Shown here in pieces: positions 43,001 through 55,000 of a stretch of DNA of 64,000 bases; position 1 is the first letter of the stretch; each line of letters begins with the position of its first letter. The stretch spans positions 530,001 to 594,000 of the forward strand of contig JALDNG010000102.1 of assembly GCA_024349245.1 (NCBI GenBank). The letters run 5' to 3'. This DNA comes from Neodontobutis hainanensis. Taxonomy: Eukaryota > Chordata > Actinopteri > Gobiiformes > Odontobutidae. A model generated the notes under the pieces. That model was not told the origin of the DNA. It worked only from the letters and a program-made list of their open reading frames with translations, and did no database searches. The translations under genes were made by a program, and so were the position numbers.

Positions 43001-46000
43001 GAAGTCAGCCACGGCAAAGGCACGGCACACTCACAGACTAGACACTACACTACAGACTGGAGACAGTGTAGAGCCATGCATATACAAATATTATAAGCAA
43101 CCACATAATTATAAGTTCTAATGTAACATACTGCATGGCATCAGTGTGGTTTATAATAATGTATTATTTTAAAAAAACACACTATCTATTTGAATATTTG
43201 AATATGTGTTTGATCCTTGAAAATATATCACACTCTTTCCTTCTTAGTATACAAGTTGTATATCTTGAATTCGTCTCCATGTTTTAACAGGGGTCCAGTT
43301 TCAGTTCAGTTCCTTTCACCTGGAGGACCAACATGACTACCTCTTAGTTACAGAGAACGGGAGTTTTGTGCAACCACTGGCTCGGCTGACCGGCAACGAG
43401 TTGCCTAGCAACATTAATGCCGGTCTCTATGGCAACTTCAAAGCCCAACTTCGTTTCATCTCTGACTTTTCTATTTCATACGAGGGCTTCAACATAACTT
43501 TCTCCGGTAATGTATTAAATACTCATTTCACTTAGGCTTTAACAGGGGTCGCCTTTCCTCTTTCACAAAATAATTGACCCACAATTTTTCTCCGGGTTTT
43601 TTTTTGTGTCCAAATAAATAATAAATGGTTTGTCACACACATTCATACACCAGAGCTGTGGCATAAAATGGGAGAGCGGGAATCGGAACGCCAACCTTCT
43701 GGTTATAGGTAAACCCCTCTACCACCTGAGTGACAAGGAGAACATGCAAAAAAGCATTGGATTTTAAACTCGAATCAAGACACAAGAATTTGTAAAAAAA
43801 AAAAAAAAAACTGTCCAAATCTCATACATATCACAATATTTATTCATATCATTAACTTTGAGACGCCTGTTTCCAAAGAACTAGATTGTTAATGGATCCT
43901 CCTGCAATTTTTTAAACTGATGTGTTTTTTTTTTTTTTTTGTGAAATGAATAACTTTTGATGCACTTTGAACACAGCATCAATCCACCCTTCTGAATTTA
44001 TAACACACTGCTGTCCCACTGTGGTTTGAAGATTAATGGCATGTACGTTTATAACTGTAAATAATGAGTGGGTTTGTTTGAGGTTCATTTATATCCATGA
44101 ATTCTGTTACAAAATGAAGACACTCTAGTTTGCAGAAATGCTGTGCTTATTTTTAAAGTAAACTGATTATGTGGGCTTAAAATGTTTTCTTAGTGAGTAT
44201 AAGAATATGTACTATTGTCAACTTTTGTCCCAGTGAATGGTCCTGTTGCCACACGAGTTAGTAGGTCAGTGCTCTATTAAAGGCAAGGGTTGAAGGGCAA
44301 AGACAGACAAAGCCCAGGGCTACAAGTGTCCCTCATAAATCAAACCACTGTCAGTGTATCTCTCTCCTATTGACTCCAGAGGAAAGTAGCACTGAAATCT
44401 GAATGTACTGAGAGCTACATTTTTACCGCCTCCCAGATGGCGTAAAGCCGATACTCGCTATATAACACATGGGAGGTGTCACCAGTGATGTGACTTGCCA
44501 ATTCCAACATGCTCTACATGCTGCGCCATACTGCAGCATGCTCTGAAAGACATACTGCATCATCAATCTTAGCATGATAAAATACATTTCTGGCTTTTTG
44601 GTTGAGCACAAAATCAAACATGTGCATCTGAGGCACAGTAGGTTGTACTGCAGCGTGTCATTATATGGTTTAAATGATTATGTGCAATGCTTTAAACCAG
44701 CTTGAAACACTTAGTTATTTTACCCTGTGCTCAGTAATGTCTTGAACAACAGTCTGTGCACATTTAAAGGTCTCCTATTTTACTATTTATCTCATTTATC
44801 TGTCCAATCTAGTGTCTGTGTCCCAACTGTGCTCTTTTCTTATTGGCCCATAAAAATGACCTTTGACCATTTAAGTGTTAATATATTATATAACCTGTTT
44901 GTTACAGAATATACCTTGGAGCCGTGCGAGGACCCTGGGATGCCTCGGTTTGGACGGAGAAATGGTTACAGCTTTGGAGTTGGCGACACGTTGACATTTT
45001 CTTGTAATGTGGGATACCGCCTCGAGGGAGCGCCAGAGCTGGTTTGTCTGGGAGGTGGGCGGAGAATGTGGAGTGCTCCTCTGCCAAGATGTGTTGGTAC
45101 GTGACAACTCTATTGGTTTAAACTGTACCGTCAAAAATGAATGGTTACAGACGTTTTTTATTATTGTTTAATTACATCTAGAAATAGGATTATTGAACAC
45201 AATGTACAGTAGTTCAGCAGTGACAGTCTTTTTGTTTCCAGCAACTTTGCCTTTAAAAGTCCTCAAGACCTTTTTCCATTATGTCCAGCAAAAGGATTCA
45301 TTGAAAAGTTGGGTGGCATTTTATTTTGACAGTTTAAAAGGCAGTAGACCAAGAGGCTTCCTGCTTTTACCAGAGAAATTATTAACAGAAAACCCATCTT
45401 AAATTGACATACTGCGCCAACGTTTGTTTAGATTCATATTGAGTTATGCTTCTAAATCTCATTATCTGAACTACTCACCCACTGACACTTTGACTGAATC
45501 AAATCTTATTCATGTGCAACTCGGTCATTGCATAAACTGTAAATGTCAGGAAATGTTAATGTGTGGTGAGGCCTGAGTGGGCAGTGATTTTCAGCCAATA
45601 CAGAATCACACTCCTTGTAAATATTAAGAATTTCAAGAAATAGAGTCATAAATGCCCAGGATCACCCACTTGTAGCACATAGTATTAAGTTCTTGACTGG
45701 ATTCTAGTTTTCCAACGCAACACTCAACATTACCTTAAAAACACACACAAACAGCACTGAAGTTCATAGCTTTTCCAACTTTGATTACTTCCTTTCAAAT
45801 GTTTTTCTGCAGCATTTAGTAGAAGCCAATTTCTCTCGGCTGTTTGTGGACAGACAAGCCCTTAACACTGGATAGGATTAGCCAAGTGTGCATCGCGAGG
45901 CACATAATACCCTGTACCTTTAACTCGAGGCTGTTTGTCTGAGGATAAAAGTGTGTTAAATCTGATTTGATTTGGGGTGCAGATTTACAATCAATAAGCG

Positions 46001-49000
46001 GCAATGATAAACACAACATAGCGGAGAAAAGAAAAGCTGCTTCTTCAGATGCAGGTGTATGACACTTTAATTTTAGATCACTTTAGAGATTTACACATCT
46101 TATTTTAAACATAAAAGTTGTGTTTACATCCTTGCTTCTTTAACATGCACCCACTGATAATGCGATAATGAGGAAGAAGTGTCGCTGCTGTGATGCAGCT
46201 GTAGTAACAGAAAAAACAATAATGAAGAACTGAAATGGTGTGATGTATTAGCCAGGCACAATTTTTGTTTGCCATATCAAAAAAACAAACTGTAGAGCAG
46301 TGGTCAAACTCAGACAAACTGTAATTTTTGTAAACCCAAAAGTATTTTAATAAAAGCTGCAGTGGGATGAGTTCATGTCCTTCAGAATCTGTTTTTGCAA
46401 CTTAACTTCTTCGTCCTTGCTAGTTAGCTAAGTTTGCAAAAGTTCCAAGTTCCTTCATTTATTAGTTTTGCTGCTTTCAAAAAATTTTACAAAACGTTTC
46501 AGCAATTTCACAGTTTTAGCGACACGACGAGAAGACTATAGGAAGAAAACTATAGGGAGAACCGTGGAAGGTTGATTGTAATGGACAAGGCCTAAGGAGA
46601 CAGTACTTATAGAGAGGAAGAGCGAGTATGCAGAGCAGAGGGACGGGAGTTAAAGAGGGAGAGGGTGGAGAGGTAATTTTCTAAATGGAAACTGTAGCAG
46701 CGTGATTTATTGATGATATGACAGCTGTAATATGACTATTACACCAGTGGAGACACACAGCAGGGTGAACGAGAGGGAAAGGAAAGAGGATAACGGACAG
46801 AGTGTGGATAGAGGGCACATGTGTGAAGTGCACAGATCTTTAGGTAAATTAGGTCCAGAGTTTTACAGCCTGCACAGACTCCCTGACGGACGGCTGACAG
46901 TGCAAATGTTCAAAAGGGATGCTGGACACATACACACACGTCCAACCACTCTAAGGGCCGCTGAACATAGAGCATTTTTTAAAGTTATGGGAGCCATTAT
47001 CCGTGGTTTAACTTAAGACAATGTTCAAGTGTTCTCAAAAGGGACTTCAATCGGAGCTATGATGTAGTATTTCCAAGAGGTTTAATCCACATACAGATTT
47101 CAACCCTCTATTTTCCTTCCTTTTTCTTCAGCTGAGTGTGGTTCTTCAGTTATTAACAATGAAGGGATTCTTCTGTCTCCAAACTATCCCATGAACTACG
47201 AGAACAACCATGAGTGCATCTACAGTATCCAGGTAAGCATAACAATTACACCATGCGTAAGTTAAAAAGTAGTCTACGTCCCAGATCTGGAATACATAGC
47301 TTAATAGTTGTATTTACAAACCAATATCCATATGCATTAGCATTGCAGAATTGCAAAATATATTTTACAAGTTTGCATTGCTCCCATAAAAAGAGTTACT
47401 GAGTTACCTTTGATTAAATTATAGATCTTTTATTAGAAGACACTATCTATATTAGCTTCTCATAACACACTCTTCAATTTGTGCAACAATCACCATGTTT
47501 CACCATCACCATGGTAACTGAGTCCAGACATTTGAAAAAGATTTATCCATGTTCCAGTAATATAATGTATATAAATAATATAATGTTTTTCTAATGCTGT
47601 TATGTTACTCTTTAATCTTAAAAAAAATCTTAAAAAATAAATTTTAGGGCCATTTTTAAACATTTGTCAGTGCTTGTTAATTTAGTTGAAATAATGTGTA
47701 TTTCATGTTTGCCTCAGGTGCAGGCTGGCAAAGGCATCAACATTTCAGCGCGAACCTTTCATCTGGCCCAGGGGGACATACTCAAGGTAAACAGGCATTT
47801 TCTGATGCCTCTGTCATTCTGCATGTCTGACATCTGCCTCAACAGCGAGTCATCAACAGGGGCTAGATGTGAAATTACATCTTATTTGTTTGGATTGTCC
47901 TATTTTTCCAGGTGTACGATGGTAAAGACAACACTGCCCATGTTCTTGGTGCGTTTACTGGCACGTCCATGTTGGGACTGACGCTCATCTCAACATCCAA
48001 CCATCTGTGGCTGGAGTTTTTCAGCGATGGGGAAAGTACAGGGGAAGGATTCAAACTGGTCTATTCAAGTGAGTGCACAATGCTAGCTTGTGTTACCCTT
48101 CATATTTTGGAAACTCATACTGTGATGGTGAATACTGAGCTCTTTTTACATAAAGTTTGAACTGTATTAGCAGAACCAGGTCAGGTTTTTCAAGCACACA
48201 ACAGGAGACTTTCTGCATCAAATACATTCTCACTCGCTGTGTAAAAGAAAAGTTGAAGAAATCCTTTGAAATGTTATGAACCAGAATGTAAATGGAGCTT
48301 ATTTTTGGGACCTGGTTAGAAACAAATGAACCAGGCTGTGTTATGCTTTCTAGAGCTGTCGGTTTCTGCAATATTAAGTGCATTAAGTGTTTTATCATTA
48401 AGTTTACTTGGGTTTCAGTAAGTTAATGGAAAGACGCTGACTTACAGGAAGAACTCCCACGTCATAATAAAATATGTGTGGTTCGAGCCAGAGAGGAACT
48501 GCGCAGGAGGGCCTAGTGCCGACTGCACCTCTTCATATTAGCACTGAATGTAAATAAATGGAATATTAGGTTAACCATAAACAGATAAAAGAAAAGTACT
48601 TCCCTCTTAGAAGACATTTCTCCTTTTAATAATGAAAACGTGAACATTTTTGGCCCCTATTTTTTGACTATTTACATATTTACAAATTTATAGTGTAGCT
48701 GTCATGTCCCAAACTTGTCTGTCTAAGTAGTGTATTTAAGTTCCTGTGTATTATTGTGAAATGTCTTACTTCTGTTGAATTGTTAGTTTGACTTCCTGTC
48801 CTTGTGTCTTGCCCTCCGTTGGGATTACCTGCTCCGCCCTAATGTGCTTCACCTGTGTCTCATTGTCATCCCTTTATAGTCTGTGTGTTTTCCCCTGTCC
48901 GGGGCTGGATTGTCATTCTCAAGTTGTTGCCTCAAGTTTGTTGTTTCCTTGTGTTGTCGAATTAAACCTTTTGAACCATAGTCCTTGTGTGGGTCTGCAC

Positions 49001-52000
49001 CGTGAGTCCTGCCGGTCCTGAAAAGTTGTGTTCCTGACAGTAGCTAGACCAAAATGGAAACACACATTAGGGCAGCAAAACTATATATACTATATACTTC
49101 ACGTCATGTTGCCAGCACCACCAGGTCCTGTAGATTCATCCTCTACAACATTAGGAAAATTAGACCTTTCTTTTCGGAGCACTCTACGCAAATCCTAGTC
49201 CAGGCTCTTGTCTTGTCCAAACTGGATTATTGCAATGCTCTTCTGGCTGGACTCCCTGCCTGCACAACCAAACCTCTGCAGCTCATCCAGAATGCAGCGG
49301 CAAGAGTGGTCTTTAAAGAACCGAAGAGAGCGCACGTAACTCCTCTCTTCATTAGGTTACATTGGCTCCCGGTTGAGGCCCGCATTAAGTTCAAAGCTAT
49401 GCTCTTGGCCTACAAGACCACCACTGGCTCCGCCCCCTCATACCTTCACTCACTGATACAGACCTATGTTCCTACCAGATCCCTGCGATCTGCAAATGAA
49501 CAACGTCTGGTGGTACCATCCCAAAAATGAAAAAAATCACTCTCGCGTACTTTCTCTGGATCTGTTCCACATTGGTGGAATGATCTACCTGCTGCTACAA
49601 GATCAGCAGATTCTGTAGCCATCTTTAAAAAACGCTTGAAAACACATCTTTTCCGTCAACACCTGACTGACAAACACTGAATTCTACTTCCTTTCTATCG
49701 ATTCCTTTTCTTTAAAAAAAAAAAAAAAAATTCTTATCCTTGGCTTTGATTACCGTGCTAGGTTTTTAACTGACTAGTTTTTTGTGCAGTTATTTTGTTA
49801 ACTTGTGTTGTTGAAATTGCTTCCATTGTTTTCGTCACTTGTAAGTCGCTTTGGATAAAAGCGTCTGCTAAATGACTAAATGTATATAAACTAATGTATG
49901 ATCATTGTGGAAACGGATTTCAGTGATCGCTATGTTTTAGATGCAACAATGCTAGTAGCTGTAAGGGCAAAGCAACCAGGCTACTCAATCTCTGTTTACT
50001 TTTTAACTACAATTTATACATTTTTTAGCAAACCGCAAAACTCTTTAATTCAGAAAACTTATTCTTGAATTCCAGCCCTTTACCAGTTGATTGATTGGAA
50101 CTTTACATCTCGGATAAGACAAAGTGTAAGTTCTGCAACATGTGCCATTGTCTTTGATTCAATGTAATCCTAAACGGTTCTCATCTGCGAAACCATCATA
50201 GAGCTGATTGTAAATCCCCAACACTGAAGCAATCAAAAGAAACATGTCACAATTGATCAGCAAAGCTTTGAGAGAGCACTAATTTTCAGTGTAGGGCAGG
50301 TTTTTAAAAGGTACATTGTGTTCAACCCACATTTAGCGCTGCCCCCTCAGATCAACAGTTGGAATTAGATAATCTAATTGTTTAAATGGAGACGTGCCGG
50401 ATGATTTGCATTCCTCTGAAGTTATCGTCTCTCGGCTGTGCAAGTAAAGTGGAACATTACTTAATTATCCTGCTGTAGCTCACCTTTTCTCCGACAATTG
50501 CAGGTAGCTGTTAGACTTCCATACACACTCGAAAGTGGCTGACTTTAACCGTATTCAGCCATTATGGAGCTATATTTGCATTTTTTAGTTTCTGATAATA
50601 TTAATATATTGTTTCGTAAGTCTGAGGATGTGTGTTTTGATAAATAATGCATCATGTTTAGATTTAAGGTTTTAACTAGCCATGGTGCCTTTAAAGTGCT
50701 TCTGTTTTTCATGTTTTCAATGAAGTGCATTATTATAAATTTTACTTTGTATTCCAAAAGTAAAGGCACTTTCTGGGTGGAGTTTAGATGTTTGCCCCGT
50801 GTGCAGGTGGGTTTCCTCTGCATTTGGCAGTTACTGTGTGTAAGCTGTTAAACTGCCCACATTAGGTCAAGAGAGGGATGTCACCTAATACAGTTTCCTA
50901 ATTTAAACTACTTTTCTTGAAATTGGCTTATTTAAAAAGTTGCTCCTTGGGTATGACACAGCATTCATTCAGTTACTCTAATGAGATCTGGGCTAGTCAT
51001 AACTTCCTTTTACAGTGCAGTGTATTTCTCCCAAAATCTTCACCTTGTCCAGTTTTGTTTCTGTATTCTTGAGTCTCCAATATTCCAGCTATAGACGCAT
51101 GTACAAAGATCAACCATGACATCTACTGTTTTACGTTTATGTCACTATGGGTATGACTAAACTCATCAGGCGGCAGATTACATATGTCGGGGTTTGATCA
51201 ACAGTCTAATCCCTAAAAATATAATGTTCTATAAGGATTGCTTCACAAACCATTTACTAAGTCTTAAAAGTCACTTTTGTTCTTTGCCCCAAAATGATCC
51301 GCAATCCCATTTTTAATTTGTATTCCTCATGAAGTAAGTCAATAAGTAATAATAATGGTACCACTGAGTTAGAGCAGTAACCTGTAAGTGAAAAAGGCAA
51401 TATTACACTAAATAGATTAAAAGTGGAAAGAAAAATCTTTCTTATGTTTCCAAAAGCCATATGTTCACAGCTCACCGTTTTGCAGAGTTAAAAATCCCCA
51501 GCACATATATTAAATTCCACTGCACAGGATCCATTTTGAATCCAACTTAAGCTCCAGATATCCTGTTAGGATTGCAAAATTGGCAGATATGTTTTCACAT
51601 TTATATTGTTCCAGGAGAAGAGTTATACCTTTGATCAAATCCAATATTCTTGCTCTATTAGAATAATCTATTTATATTACCTCTTCATAACCCTCTCTCC
51701 AAATTGTAGACATAAATAAACAACATTTTCTGAGTATCACCATGGTAACCGAGCTCAGACTGTGCAAAACAACATTTAGATAATTGGATAAGGTGTATCT
51801 ATGTTCCACTATTGCTCCTAATGTTATTCCACGTGTATATTTTTGTGCTTAGATTTGGATGAGCGCGTAACAGGCTGCGTATTATCAGGGAGTAAACAGA
51901 ATACTCGATAATGCCAGATATTAAGGGATTTTGCTGCGTATTAAAATAACACACATTTTGTTTTCTCGGGTGGGTGTAGACGTCCCACTGCGAGTATTCC

Positions 52001-55000
52001 ACAAAGTACACACGCTTAAGGTTTTCCTCATTCTCTTTCTGCCTGCCGCTTTAGGTTTCGAGTTATCTCATTGTGAGGATCCCGGCGTGCCTCAGTTTGG
52101 CTTCAAGGTCAACGACCAAGGGCACTTCTCTGGGAGCAGCATCACATACCGATGTGAGCCCGGATACACGCTGCATGGAGCCACTACTCTCAAGTGTATG
52201 ACGGGGGAGCGGAGGGCCTGGGATAATCCTCTGCCTTCTTGTATTGGTATGTATGTGAATGGGATTGTGGAGACACAACAAGTACAACAATGGGGCATGA
52301 AATAACATCAAACCATGGCAGTGCCTGTGAAAAGGGGCACTGCATGTCTTTGAGATTGGCTCCTTGAAGATTTACTTGACCAAAACAATAATTAAAGAAA
52401 AGGACACTTAATTATTAAAATGTTATTAAAATAAATAGTCACTTTTATGAAGCCGAACAACACAAGTAATAGTGGTGTAGTGCTCAAAATGTAATTTTAT
52501 GTTGAGAACAACCTGCATCCACAATCCGTTTAAAGAATTGATACTGTTTTTAAGTCAAAGGGTTTAATTTTGCATTATGTAAGTTTACTGTTACATTTTC
52601 TATTTTTGAAAGCATTCTGATTGCATTTGTTTCACACATGCCTAAAATGGTTGGACACTTTTATTAGTTATGTTTATTCAATCTTTTATCTAAATTCTTG
52701 GCATCTGCATTGGATAGTGACAGTAGCAACAGCAAATAATGTGAGCAATCTATAAAGTGAGGACCTGAGGTCTGAATTATATATAGAGGTATTAAATATT
52801 GACTATTGAATACCACTTTCTGACCTACAGTTATATTCATTGCTGTCGTGACCTCAGGTTGTGGTCTACAGCTGTGGAAACTTTTACTTCTTGTCTTAGT
52901 CAAAAGAAGTGAACACATTTCAAAGACATTTCACAAAATTTCCAAAGCATCTTTTGTCGGAGTTTTAAAAGGCAAAGGTCAAGAACAAGTTGTATTCACT
53001 GAAATAAATAACACTGGGATTTTACTGTGTTTCAACAAACCCAGAAAAGTATATTTTGTTATTAAATGGAATATCTCAAGTAGACTTTTGCCCTGCTGCT
53101 TTTATGCAAAGTCTCTGCTGACAGGGACGCTCAATATCGTGGCTGGAGAACAGCTGGGGCGCCAATTTCCCCCGGGATCGGATTTTTGATTTTCACAGGA
53201 TATCACATGCGGTAGTTTAAAAGTCCCTATGAAAAGCCTATTTATTCGGGACAGTTTACCTGGATGCAGTCCAATTGATCTGTTTCCTCTCCCGCTGCGG
53301 CTGATTTGCTTTGTGCTCCTTCGTGTTTTGCTGACGTTCAGTTGTGTTTCCAGACGTACCCACACACAAACTCCATTCCTGTTTATCTCTTTGCTTGATT
53401 GCCTGTGTTTCTACCACTGAAGGTCTGAGGGACAAACATGAATTGCTTGATAATCACATTTTAATTGATTTAGTTTTGCTGCAGACTTACAGCCCGCTGG
53501 GATGCACCAACTCCCCTTCAGAGTTGACATGTTTTTAAATATTCCATTATACTATTGGGTAACATTCATTTTTCAAGGCCTCAAACTGATTTGAAATACA
53601 AAATACAGTTCTTGATGCCGCCGGTCAATACAAAGTTAAAAAAGTAACAAAAAAAAACAAATTATTAAGGAAACGTCATGCAATACATTTGAAAGTTTTC
53701 TTCAGTGTGGATTACTCTAAATAATACTAGTATTTAACACCCATAGAAAAGAGAGATGAACTGGAAAACAATGAAATTATAATAGCATTTGTGAGTAGCT
53801 ACTCAAATGCTATTAAAATGTCATTGTTTTCCAGTTTTGTAAAGTTATAATATAATATTTTCATGCAAATATACAGCCTAAAAATGCCCAAGTTTTTCAA
53901 TTGAATTGTAAATCAAGATTAAACATGCCACGCAAGCCTTATATTCAGCAATAAACATATGTATGGTGGGGTATTGGAAACAAAATAGACCTGTTATTAA
54001 CGCTATATTGCTAATTAATTTAACGTTACATTATTAGCATCATTAGAATAAGATCTGAACATAACACAATCCAAATTCAACAGTTGCCAAAACATAATTT
54101 CTATATTTGTGCAGCTGCGTCTTTAAAGATGTCTGCCATTCTTCCCAGTAAGCCTCTGCTTGAATGACTGCGTTCGCTAATTAAACCCAAACAAATGCTG
54201 GGCCTGTATACAGTGACATAGCTGCTGCAGCTGCACCACAGATGGGTGCTATAAGCATAACGGTGGCCTAATGTTTTAAGCACCTTTCTTTTCTCTAGGC
54301 TGCCTCTAAACTTTCTGATTTCACATTCAGCCTAATAAGTCTCTCTCCTCTTCACTATCAATAATGAAAGACTCATAAAACCAGTGGCTGATATTCTGTG
54401 ACTTTATATTTTAGCAGTGACATAGTGTGACCTCAGCTAACCTCCAGTCTTAATATTATATTGCTTCTTATTATTACTCGTACGGTTTCCAATTTTTAGT
54501 TCACAGTTTTTCTTCCTATTTTGCCTCGTTCCCTCTCTCTTCCCACTTTTCAACTAATATCGTTCCTATTATTCCAGATAATGTATTCTGGTGGAGGAAG
54601 AGAGGGGCAGCCTGAAGGAGGAAGAACATGCTGAGGGAGAGGAAGCAAGAGGGGGATGAAGATTGTGAAAATATATAACCAAGAGAGTGGGGAATTATTT
54701 TGGGTTATATAATGTGCAATGATTTCTACTGGGAGGAATGCAAGCTCAGCACTTCTTGTCTTCTTTACTGTTCAGAGAGACTTGAAGCAAGACAGTTAGC
54801 TTCTTTTATAATCAATTTGTCTCTGTGGTGATCATTTAATCACTGCTCAGTGGCTGCTGATGTGCACCTAGTAGATCCGAGTACACTGCAAAACAAAGAC
54901 AAATAAAGGCTTGTCATACACCACAAACGTACATGTACAAGTATATGTGTTGCTGCTATATTGTATGTTGGGACATATTGACCTCTGTGTGTTTGTGTGT

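Larger units (their letters stand above)
48069..52054. other. intron, 4.0 kb, with retroelement remnants
   Basis: It holds a solo LTR (48700-49039), an L2-like LINE fragment (49045-49884) and copy B of the diverged repeat (51566-51835). No exon is seen. Confidence 0.7.

Noticed and set aside
43672..43736. A possible tRNA gene on the minus strand
   Set aside because: A-box and B-box-like sequences exist but the B box has an extra base and no acceptor stem pairs; a SINE fragment explains it better.
53759..53836. A microRNA precursor
   Set aside because: The palindrome has practically no loop, unlike a microRNA hairpin.
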